A stretch of 36,649 bases of DNA from JAGLTZ01 sp964637695. Its GTDB lineage: Bacteria; Blakebacterota; Blakebacteria; Blakebacterales; Blakebacteraceae. Position 1 is the stretch's first letter; every line of letters begins with the position of its first letter. Under the pieces are notes generated by a model. The model was not told where the DNA came from. It saw nothing but the letters and a program-made list of their open reading frames with translations, and did not search any database. Shown piece after piece: positions 6,691 through 13,466 of the stretch. Both the position numbers and the translations under genes were made by a program. The stretch spans positions 1 to 36,649 of the forward strand of contig CAZWVF010000024.1 in the NCBI GenBank assembly GCA_964637695.1, read 5' to 3'.

Positions 6691-7719
6691 CTATCTCTTC
6701 TTGCGAGGTCTCGGCGGGCGCCAGCCATCTCGGAGAGTCTGCAGGAGATCTACCCGTACCTGCGGCAGGGCCGCCTCGAACTCCAGGGTTTTTTTCTTCT
6801 TTGCCGGATGCTGAATCACAAGTCGTTCTGCATGCAGGAATGGATGTTCCAGGTTGAACTTGTCCTTGAACGCCTTGTTGACGTTGCCGAAGCCGTAGCG
6901 GTCGTCGCCTACCAGGGGATGGCCGATCGCCGAGAAGTGGGCGCGTATCTGATGAGTGCGGCCGGTGTGCAGGATTATCTCCAGCAGTGAGGCTATCTCG
7001 TAGGTCTCCTTGACCTCGTACTCGCTCTCGGCACTCTGGCCGCGCCGTTTGGCAACGACTACCTTCGGCATATCTCCGGCCTGTGTCTCCACACGCCTGA
7101 GCGGATGCCTGATGATACCCGATTTCGCCATTATCACACCCGAGACCAGGGAGAGGTAATGTTTGGCCACTTGACGGTTCCGGAACTGGGCAGTCAGGTT
7201 GCGCAGGGCATCGGCGGTCTTGACGACCAGCAGAACACCCGAAGTCCCGATATCGAGCCTGTGGGGAAGGGCGGGACGGAAAGTATGTCCTCTGCCAATG
7301 GTTCCCAGATGGGTCCAGGCACGTGAAAGGGCGGAATCTCCCTTTGCACCGCTGCCTCCGTGTGAGGGGAGACCGGCCGGCTTGTTGATCGCCAGAATGT
7401 GTTCATCCTCATAGAGGATCTCCAGCTCGTCGGATACGGGCCGGATCAGATCTAACATATCTTTCTCCTGCTCTCTGAAAGACCGAACTGTCGATGAGGC
7501 GCGGCTGTCACGCAGCTCTATCACCATTCCGACCCGAGTCCGGTCAGCGGCACGTGCCGGTCGTCCGTCGATCAGAATGCGGCCAGTCCGAATAAGTTTC
7601 TGGATCAGACTGTGCGGCGCATCCGGGAGGAGCTTCCTCAGGAAGGAATCAACGCGCTGGCCGGCATCGTTTTCTTCGATTCTCAGTTTCTTAAACACGG
7701 TTAAAGTGTCCTGAGTCAT
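6691..7719 (-). CDS. rluC: RluC-type 23S rRNA pseudouridine synthase
   Basis: Converts specific uridines in ribosomal RNA to pseudouridine in the cytoplasm. It has an N-terminal S4 RNA-binding domain (about residues 12-70), then the RluA-family catalytic core. NKPAG followed by HGGSG is the RluC-like signature. H-R-L-D156 followed by GTSGVLLV holds the catalytic Asp, and a GRTHQIRAH motif lies further on. The C-terminal tail is Arg/Lys-rich. The open frame extends to GTG 7842, but the conserved domain supports ATG 7719 or ATG 7737; neither has a strong ribosome binding site. The M14 gene starts 37 bp downstream on the same strand. The exact target sites, and a choice between RluC and a broader RluA/D specificity, cannot be fixed from sequence alone. 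Confidence 0.88.
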   Translation of the reverse strand: MTQDTLTVFKKLRIEENDAGQRVDSFLRKLLPDAPHSLIQKLIRTGRILIDGRPARAADRTRVGMVIELRDSRASSTVRSFREQEKDMLDLIRPVSDELEILYEDEHILAINKPAGLPSHGGSGAKGDSALSRAWTHLGTIGRGHTFRPALPHRLDIGTSGVLLVVKTADALRNLTAQFRNRQVAKHYLSLVSGVIMAKSGIIRHPLRRVETQAGDMPKVVVAKRRGQSAESEYEVKETYEIASLLEIILHTGRTHQIRAHFSAIGHPLVGDDRYGFGNVNKAFKDKFNLEHPFLHAERLVIQHPAKKKKTLEFEAALPQVRVDLLQTLRDGWRPPRPRKKR

Positions 7720-7853
7720 AATTCCGTTGTAATTCATCCTTCGCTGTATTCGCACCTGCAGGCGTTGCGCCTCGTCGCCGCGCCCGGCCGGAGCGGTGCA
7801 GCGAAGTTCTCGGATATGCAACGGACTTCTGACTTCGCACACTGGACCGACTC

Positions 7854-7882
7854 AATCTAGATAAGGAATCGATTAAAGTAAA
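7854..7882 (-). promoter_or_regulatory. Candidate sigma-70 promoter for rluC
   Basis: On the minus strand TTTACT (7877-7882) and TAGATT (7854-7859) are separated by 17 bp, each matching four of six consensus bases. Transcription would start near 7847, giving a leader of about 110-130 nt for rluC and possibly the downstream M14 gene. Confidence 0.4.
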
Positions 7883-7905
7883 GAAATTCGACTGCTTTCC
7901 TGCCG

Positions 7906-7934
7906 TTGACATGCTTGCTTTGCTTGCGTACTCT
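7906..7934 (+). promoter_or_regulatory. Candidate sigma-70 promoter for tatA
   Basis: A perfect TTGACA (7906-7911) is followed after 17 bp by TACTCT (7929-7934), a weak -10. The spacer contains a direct repeat of TGCTTGC. The predicted start near 7941 leaves about 34 nt before the tatA GTG. Confidence 0.5.
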
Positions 7935-7974
7935 GCGCTAAGTGGCCACAAAGGTCCCTACGGAAGGAGAACAC

Positions 7975-8163
7975 GTGTTTGGGCGTATAGGTTTACCGGA
8001 GATCCTGATCATGGCCCTTATACTCGTGTTTATCTTCGGGGCGAAGAAGATCCCCGAACTGGCACGAGGGATGGGGCAGGGAATCAAGGAGTTCAAAAAG
8101 GGTCTGACCGAAGGTGAGGAAGAGGGTCCGGCGGCAGAGGGGGAGGAAAAATCCGACGGTTAG
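7975..8163 (+). CDS. tatA: Sec-independent translocase subunit TatA/TatE
   Basis: TatA forms the pore-like component that exports folded, twin-arginine-signal proteins across the inner membrane. The 62-aa product has a short periplasmic N-terminus, a single transmembrane helix (about residues 8-21), the conserved F-G hinge followed by K-K-I-P-E-L-A-R-G, an amphipathic helix and an acidic Glu/Gly-rich tail. GTG 7975 is the start: GGAG lies 5 nt upstream and the protein then begins FGRIGLPE, typical of the family. A longer frame from GTG 7942 lacks this support. Its stop overlaps the converging phosphatase gene by 4 bp. No tatB or tatC is nearby, as is common for scattered tatA genes. Confidence 0.93.
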   Translation: MFGRIGLPEILIMALILVFIFGAKKIPELARGMGQGIKEFKKGLTEGEEEGPAAEGEEKSDG

Positions 8164-8987
8164 CGCCCCGGTTGCAGATCGGCTATTCCATTCGGTGTGG
8201 ATGCTGTCTCCAGTAGAGCCGAATGGATAAGGCCGTTGCTGGCTACTATATCACCCGATTCCCACCAACCATCACTCCCCGCAAAGTCACTGACCATACC
8301 ACCCGCTTCGCTGAGTATCAGTGCGCCGGCAGCCACATCCCATTTCTTCAGACCGTATTCCCAGAAACCCTCCAGGCGTCCGGCAGCCGTATAGGCCAGA
8401 TCGATTGCTGCCGCACCCATGCGGCGGATGCCCTGGGTGGCCCAGAAGATCCGCGTAAATACTTCGAGGTAGGCCTCGAGGATCTCTTTCTGTCGAAAGG
8501 GCCAACCTGTCGCCAGCAGGCTTCTACCCAGATCATCCTCTTCCGATACCTGGATCTGCTCGCCATTCAGAACAGCTCCATGGCCTGGAGCGGCTGTAAA
8601 TACCTCTTCTGTGAAAGGGGAGCAGATAGCTGCAGCCAGCAGAGTGCGTCCTCTGGCGGCAGCAATTGAAACTGCGAAGAGGGGGAGGCGGTGCAGGAAA
8701 TTGGCCGTGCCATCCAGAGGATCTACTATCCATGTGAGTTCATCTGAAGAGGGATCGCCTGCTTCCTCCATTGTATCCTCCTCGCAGAGAAACCGGGCAC
8801 CGGGTGTATATTCCAGCAGAATCTGCTGAGCCATCCGCTGTGACACCCTGTCGATCTCAGAGACAAGATCTCCCGGGCCCTTCTCCTCATAACCGCCTTT
8901 AGGCTGTCTGAAGGATTCGAGAAGAAAACTGCCGCATTCGACGGCAGCCCTCTCTGCCGCGGCAACCAGGCCGGTTGTTTCGATCAT
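8160..8987 (-). CDS. Inositol monophosphatase family protein
   Basis: A Mg2+-dependent sugar or inositol phosphatase, cytoplasmic, also related to CysQ-type 3'-nucleotidases. Visible motifs are DLVSEID (about residues 40-46), an FLCEED metal-binding segment, WIVDPLDGTANF with Asp89 and Asp92, and KKWDVAAGALI near the C-terminus carrying the third metal Asp. At 275 aa it has the usual length. The open frame continues to 9131, but the added residues lack family similarity and would crowd the divergent HAD gene, so I use ATG 8987. ATG 9026, with AAGG very close, is an alternative. Substrate (inositol-1-phosphate, fructose bisphosphate, PAP or histidinol phosphate) cannot be told from the motifs. 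Confidence 0.88.
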   Translation of the reverse strand: MIETTGLVAAAERAAVECGSFLLESFRQPKGGYEEKGPGDLVSEIDRVSQRMAQQILLEYTPGARFLCEEDTMEEAGDPSSDELTWIVDPLDGTANFLHRLPLFAVSIAAARGRTLLAAAICSPFTEEVFTAAPGHGAVLNGEQIQVSEEDDLGRSLLATGWPFRQKEILEAYLEVFTRIFWATQGIRRMGAAAIDLAYTAAGRLEGFWEYGLKKWDVAAGALILSEAGGMVSDFAGSDGWWESGDIVASNGLIHSALLETASTPNGIADLQPGR

Positions 8988-9181
8988 CCAATCGTTCTGA
9001 TCATCATTTTTCCGTAACTGTCCCATACCTTCATAGTGGACACCGGCGGGCGCGGGAGCAAGGGGTGCCTGATCTTTTCGGTTATCCGTATGAAGATTGC
9101 CGTTGGGAGACCCTTGAAGTGTGGGGTACATTCCGGCACGGTACGATCTGAATTCATGATTAAATGCAGGGAATTATTGGG

Positions 9182-9868
9182 ATGAGCATCAAGGCAGTCT
9201 CTTTCGATCTGGGCCACACTCTGGCGTTTCCCCGATACGACTCGATGGTGAAAATAGCCGGGGAAGCCGGAATCGAAACAGATCGCTGCGGTCTGGAAAT
9301 GATCGAGATGAAGCTTCGACGGTGGTTCGATGAGCTGGTCCTGGCAGAAGGAGTCAGTGACGAACTGTGGAAGAGATACTATGCGAAATTTTTCTCGGAA
9401 CTGGGTGCTCCGGCTGGAGAAATAGAAAACCTGCTCCTTGCCGTGTGGCGCGAACACTCCGAGAGTGTGGGTCTCTGGACCGAACCTGCTCCCGGCGCCA
9501 ATGAGGTCCTTTCGGTACTTTCGGCCAGCGAGATGCAGGTGGCGTGCGTTTCAAACAACGACGGCAGGCTGCCCGCCATGATCGACTACCTGGGCTGGAG
9601 TGACTATTTCGATCTGCTGGTAGATTCCGGTGAGCTGGGGATCAGCAAGCCCGATCCGGGGATATTCGAATACACTCTGAATAAGCTGGATCGAAAAGCG
9701 GCTGAACTTATACATATAGGAGACTATTATAGTGTCGATGTGATCGGAGCCCGCAGGGCCGGTGCAACTGGTGTACTTTACGATCCGCTGGGTGGATATG
9801 GATCGCTCGATTGTACCGTGATATCCGATCTCAAAGAGGTCTGCGGCCTACTCGAAAGTAACCAATAG
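9182..9868 (+). CDS. HAD-superfamily hydrolase with atypical motif I
   Basis: HAD phosphatases form a phospho-aspartate on the first Asp of motif I. Here motif I reads S-F-D9-L-G11-H-T-L: the nucleophile Asp9 is present, but the second Asp, which normally acts as general acid/base, is Gly11. Motif II (VSNN), motif III (ISKPDPGIF with its Lys) and motif IV (HIGDYYSVDVIGARRAG) are intact, and a helical cap lies at about residues 20-95. At 228 aa it is normal for a subfamily I protein. ATG 9182 is favoured because AGGGA lies 9 nt upstream; ATG 9164 is the alternative. It diverges from the inositol phosphatase gene and may be cotranscribed with nothing. Confidence 0.85.
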   Translation: MSIKAVSFDLGHTLAFPRYDSMVKIAGEAGIETDRCGLEMIEMKLRRWFDELVLAEGVSDELWKRYYAKFFSELGAPAGEIENLLLAVWREHSESVGLWTEPAPGANEVLSVLSASEMQVACVSNNDGRLPAMIDYLGWSDYFDLLVDSGELGISKPDPGIFEYTLNKLDRKAAELIHIGDYYSVDVIGARRAGATGVLYDPLGGYGSLDCTVISDLKEVCGLLESNQ

Positions 9869-9912
9869 GTCTCATTGCCGTATCATCTGTACATAACCAA
9901 CACTGACTTGGT

Positions 9913-9946
9913 GCGCCGCTCCGTAATTACGGTGATGCATCGGCGC
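9913..9946. repeat. Nested inverted repeats between the HAD and efflux-adaptor genes
   Basis: A perfect 12-bp palindrome, CCGTAATTACGG (9921-9932), is flanked by outer arms GCGCCG (9913-9918) and CGGCGC (9941-9946). The outer 3' arm overlaps the conserved 44-nt block at 9935-9978. It may be an operator for the efflux genes. There is no poly-T tract that would favour a terminator. Confidence 0.5.
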
Positions 9947-9978
9947 CTGAATGCCGGTGTAATTGAGAAACGGTGTAC
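9935..9978 (+). promoter_or_regulatory. Conserved 44-nt leader block, copy A
   Basis: This block matches 36552-36595 (minus strand) at 37 of 44 positions. It ends 24 nt before the ATG of the efflux adaptor at 10003, exactly the distance seen in copy B. The core is TGAATGCCGGyGTAATTG. An imperfect hairpin, CGGC / GCCG with an 8-nt loop ending TGAAT, is shared by both copies. It could be a 5'-leader RNA or a DNA binding/promoter element. Confidence 0.6.
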
Positions 9979-10002
9979 TTAAGGACTCTCTGAGGTTCAT
10001 AT

Positions 10003-11229
10003 ATGCCAAAGAAGCGCAAAGGTAAGCGGAAACTCTGGATAATTGTGATCATGGCACTGCTTGCCGTGGTCATCGTCTGGAACATGCTCAGAAGCGGCAA
10101 TTCCGTCGAGACGGTAATCGAACCGATCGAGGTTAAGAGAGGAGAGATCGTCCGGCGGCTGACCGAAAGCGGAACGATCGAGATGGACCGGCTCGTCGAG
10201 GTCAAGTCGCAGGTGTCCGGCAGGATCACCCGGCTCTACTCAGATGTGGGTGACAGCATCGGGGCAGGGGCTCTTCTGGCCGTTATCGAACCCGATCCCA
10301 ACAAGGCCCTGCAGCTTTCAGGTAAGCGTGCCTCAGTAACGCGGGCCGAGATGGAGTTGACCGAACAGCAGAGACAGCTGGATCAGAAACGCCTGAACTA
10401 TGTCGATGGTATCATTCCCAGAGATGAGATCGAACGGGCGGAATATCTCTTTATCCTGGCCCAGAACAGTTTATCACAGCAGAAGCTCGAGCTGCAGATA
10501 CTGGAAAGGGAGATCAGCGCTCAGGCCAGGACGGTCCAGGCGGTAAGGGATTCATTCCTCTTCGAGGATTACGAGATCGTGGCGCCCTTCAAGGGTATCG
10601 TGACCGAGCGACCTGTGGAAATCGGTGAACTGGTGACATCGGCTGTTTCCACCAATCAGGGCACGATTCTCTTCAAGGTTGGAGATCCCGACCGCCTGAT
10701 AGTAAAAGTAGAGATATCGGAAATCGATATCGGCGAGGCATACCCTGGAGTTGAAGCTGAGATCAAGGTGGACGCATTGCCCGGCGAGGTCTTTCCGGGC
10801 CGCCTCCGCAACGTTGCACCCACCGGCTCTATCCGCTCCGGTTCGGCAGTTGTTACTTTCAATGCCGAGGTCGAAATAGTCGGCTCATTCCACCAGCTCC
10901 GTCACGGCATGACCGCCGATGTCGACCTGATCCTGGGGCGGGCAGAGGATATCCTCTACCTTCCGGTTGAGGGTGTAGCCGAGATCTTCAAAAAGGATGA
11001 AGAAGGTAAGTATACAGAGGAAATCGAACGTCGGATTGTATTCGTCAAAACGGGTGACGGCTGGGAGGAACGTGAAGTGTCTACGGGCCTGGAGAGCAAC
11101 ACAAGGATCGAGATACTTGACGGAGTGGAACCGGGTGAGGAGGTCCATCCGGATGCCCAGGCTGAATGGGAGAAGCGTTCTGAGAACGACAGGGAATCTA
11201 CCGATCGGGAAACCGGCAGACCCGGATAG
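10003..11229 (+). CDS. HlyD/MacA-type periplasmic adaptor protein
   Basis: Adaptor (membrane fusion) proteins link an inner-membrane transporter to an outer-membrane channel. The Lys/Arg-rich start is followed by one transmembrane segment (about residues 11-27), then a biotinyl-lipoyl-like half (VSGRITRLYSDVGDSI, about 70-85), a long alpha-helical hairpin (about 110-190), the second lipoyl half (APFKGIVTERPVEIGE), a beta-barrel domain and a membrane-proximal domain ending in a charged, Ser/Glu/Arg-rich tail. At 408 aa it is typical of MacA. GAGG lies 8 nt before the ATG. The permease gene starts 6 nt after its stop, so the two form an operon. The conserved leader block is upstream. Confidence 0.9.
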   Translation: MPKKRKGKRKLWIIVIMALLAVVIVWNMLRSGNSVETVIEPIEVKRGEIVRRLTESGTIEMDRLVEVKSQVSGRITRLYSDVGDSIGAGALLAVIEPDPNKALQLSGKRASVTRAEMELTEQQRQLDQKRLNYVDGIIPRDEIERAEYLFILAQNSLSQQKLELQILEREISAQARTVQAVRDSFLFEDYEIVAPFKGIVTERPVEIGELVTSAVSTNQGTILFKVGDPDRLIVKVEISEIDIGEAYPGVEAEIKVDALPGEVFPGRLRNVAPTGSIRSGSAVVTFNAEVEIVGSFHQLRHGMTADVDLILGRAEDILYLPVEGVAEIFKKDEEGKYTEEIERRIVFVKTGDGWEEREVSTGLESNTRIEILDGVEPGEEVHPDAQAEWEKRSENDRESTDRETGRPG

Positions 11230-11235
11230 GTCACC

Positions 11236-12465
11236 ATGAACCTGCTCGAACCCGTCCGCATAGGACTCTCACAGCTCCAGAGCAACAAAATGAGATCTTT
11301 CCTGACACTGCTCGGACTGCTGATTGGAGTCGCCTCGGTTACGGGGATTGTGGCACTGGCGGAGGGGCTGCGGGCAGCGGTGACCTCTCAGTTAGATCAG
11401 CTGGGCGGTTCGAGCCTCATATTCCTCCGCAATCCGGACAGGTACTATCGGGACGAAGAGGGTCGCTGGATCAGAAGGGTTCATGACGACCATCTGGTGC
11501 TGGAGGATGTCGACCGGATACTCGAAGAGGTGGAGGATGTCCGGAGCGTTATCCCCCTCATGGATTCCTACACTACCTTTAAAAACGGTAAGGTTTCCAC
11601 TACTGCTAAAGTTATAGGAGGCACGCTCGAATACAGCTCCGCAATGGACTGGAAGGTGGCCGAAGGAAGGTACATCAACCGGACCGACATGAATCGCTGG
11701 CGGAAAGTGGTTCTGCTGGGCAGCGAACTGGCCGCCGACCTCTTCGGAGACCAGAATCCGGTGGGCAGAGAAGTAACGATCAGGGGAGAGAGGTTCGACG
11801 TCGTTGGCCTGATGGAGGATAAGAGAGTCTTCGACCAGAACTTCAGCCAGCAGGCCATTATTCCCATCACCACACTGCAGAAGCGGATAACAGGACGGGA
11901 GAGACTCCAGGTGCTCCAGATACGAGCCAATCTGGGCGTTGAAACAAGTGTGGTGGTGGAACAGGTTAAAAAGACAATAAAGCGGTATCACCGGTATGGC
12001 GAGGATTTCGAATTTGAGACCGCCGAACAGGCGATGGAAGAACTCAACACGGTTATTCTGGTAATGAAACTGGTTTTCGGAGGGATTGCCGGTATCTCTC
12101 TGCTGGTCGGGGGCATCGGAATCATGAACATCATGCTGGTCTCTGTGACGGAGAGAACCAGAGAGGTCGGCATCCGCAAAGCGGTGGGTGCGCGTCGTTC
12201 CGACATTCTCATGCAGTTCCTTCTCGAGGCAATGGTCCTTTCGGTGGTCGGCGGAGCTCTCGGTCTGGGTGGCGGCTGGCTTCTGGGTCAGGGTCTGGCT
12301 CTTCTCATTTCAAACCTGTCTGGTGATCCCTTTACAGCCATTGTGAATATGCAGGTTGCAGCCGGTGCAATCGTCTTCTCCGCACTGATAGGCATCTTTT
12401 TCGGTGTCTACCCGGCACGGAGAGCTTCCCGCCTCGATCCTGTGGAGGCATTGCGCTACGAGTAG
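11236..12465 (+). CDS. MacB/FtsX-type ABC transporter permease
   Basis: An inner-membrane permease of the MacB type, using ATP-driven motions transmitted to the periplasm. TM1 lies at about residues 20-43, followed by a large periplasmic MacB-like core domain (about 44-270) and then three C-terminal TMs forming the FtsX domain, with GGIGIMNIMLVSVTERTREV and GIRKAVGARR, hallmarks of the family. The C-terminus, RASRLDPVEALRYE, is also typical. The 409-aa length corresponds to a permease without the fused N-terminal ATPase of true MacB. The separate LolD-like ATPase normally encoded beside such a permease is missing here, so it must be supplied from elsewhere. Substrate unknown: macrolide-like compounds, lipoprotein or peptide. 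Confidence 0.92.
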   Translation: MNLLEPVRIGLSQLQSNKMRSFLTLLGLLIGVASVTGIVALAEGLRAAVTSQLDQLGGSSLIFLRNPDRYYRDEEGRWIRRVHDDHLVLEDVDRILEEVEDVRSVIPLMDSYTTFKNGKVSTTAKVIGGTLEYSSAMDWKVAEGRYINRTDMNRWRKVVLLGSELAADLFGDQNPVGREVTIRGERFDVVGLMEDKRVFDQNFSQQAIIPITTLQKRITGRERLQVLQIRANLGVETSVVVEQVKKTIKRYHRYGEDFEFETAEQAMEELNTVILVMKLVFGGIAGISLLVGGIGIMNIMLVSVTERTREVGIRKAVGARRSDILMQFLLEAMVLSVVGGALGLGGGWLLGQGLALLISNLSGDPFTAIVNMQVAAGAIVFSALIGIFFGVYPARRASRLDPVEALRYE

Positions 12466-12491
12466 CAGGTCACTATCCTCATCCAGGCCAC

Positions 12492-13427
12492 ATGAACATT
12501 CTCTACGTCATAGGCGGCATTCTCTTTCTCTACCTGGGAGGAGAACTCCTGGTGCACGGTGCAGTCCGGCTGGCCAGGTCGCTCGGAGTCAGGCAGCTTG
12601 TGATCGGCCTGACGGTTGTGGCGTTCGGAACTTCGAGCCCCGAACTGGCTGCCTCACTTATTGCTGCCTTCAAGGGGGCGCACGATGTCGTACTGGGAAA
12701 TGTGATTGGCTCCAACATCCTGAATATCGGTCTGATTCTGGGAATATCCGCACTCCTGCGTCCCCTCGCGACCGACACCCTCTTCCTGCGTCGAGAGCTT
12801 CCCTTCATGATCGGAACCGGCGCCGTCCTGCTGCTGCTGATTCCGAATGGGACCATCGGCAGAATTGAGGGACTCCTCCTTTTCTCGCTGCTCTGTGTCT
12901 ATCTGGCGGTCCTCTATCGGGAGAGGAAGGGGGAGGATGACTGGCAGAGTCCCGGTGAGAATATCCCTGAGGGGAAACCTCCTCTACTGCCTTCAATTGT
13001 AGAGATTATCGTCGGTACGGTTCTGCTGACCGGTGGGGCTTCCGGCCTTGTCACGGGTGCCATTGTCATCGCCGAATCGATGGGGGTATCAGAGCGGATA
13101 ATAGGTCTAACCATGGTGGCCTTCGGTACCAGCCTCCCCGAACTCACCAGTTGTATTGTGGCATGCATGCGCCGCCATACCAACCTGATCCTGGGCAGTC
13201 TGGTCGGCTCGAGCATATTCAACGTGCTGGCGATTCTCGGTCTGACCTCTCTCATTAAACCGATCGTAATAAGTGTACCTGCGGTTGTCACGACCGATCT
13301 CTGGATGATGGCCGGGTTCGGGACCGCGGTGCTGCTGCTGATGATACGGGGGCGACGCCTGGTGCGATGGGAGGGGGGTTTCCTTCTGGGTCTCTATATA
13401 CTCTACTTTTTATATCTGATAGTGTAG
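12492..13427 (+). CDS. Calcium/sodium antiporter of the CaCA (YrbG-like) family
   Basis: An inner-membrane cation exchanger, probably exporting Ca2+ in exchange for Na+ (K+). About ten hydrophobic segments and the two inverted alpha-repeats are clear: VVAFGTSSPELAAS (42-55) with GNVIGSNILNIGLIL (69-83), and MVAFGTSLPELTS (208-220) with GSLVGSSIFNVLAIL (235-249). The Glu residues in both PEL motifs, which bind Ca2+, are conserved. The central loop is short and hydrophilic (about 144-165), as in bacterial exchangers. Length 311 aa is normal. It lies 26 nt after the permease gene on the same strand and may be transcribed with it, without an obvious functional link. Confidence 0.93.
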   Translation: MNILYVIGGILFLYLGGELLVHGAVRLARSLGVRQLVIGLTVVAFGTSSPELAASLIAAFKGAHDVVLGNVIGSNILNIGLILGISALLRPLATDTLFLRRELPFMIGTGAVLLLLIPNGTIGRIEGLLLFSLLCVYLAVLYRERKGEDDWQSPGENIPEGKPPLLPSIVEIIVGTVLLTGGASGLVTGAIVIAESMGVSERIIGLTMVAFGTSLPELTSCIVACMRRHTNLILGSLVGSSIFNVLAILGLTSLIKPIVISVPAVVTTDLWMMAGFGTAVLLLMIRGRRLVRWEGGFLLGLYILYFLYLIV

Positions 13428-13446
13428 GTGGTTCTCCCCTCCACCT
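13426..13446 (+). terminator. Weak hairpin between convergent genes
   Basis: AGGTGG (13426-13431) and CCACCT (13441-13446) pair across a 9-nt loop at the end of the exchanger gene, 20 nt before the converging large protease gene ends. The stem is short and has no T-run, so a terminator role is only a guess. Confidence 0.25.
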
Positions 13447-13466
13447 GATTCCGCGCTGAAGATCGG

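Noticed and set aside
9951..9966. Sigma-54 -24/-12 promoter within the leader block.
   Set aside because: GG and GC dinucleotides do not have the required spacing in either copy.
12492..13427. A link of the Ca2+/Na+ exchanger to the efflux pair as one transport system.
   Set aside because: Close spacing shows possible cotranscription but there is no functional evidence for a joint system.
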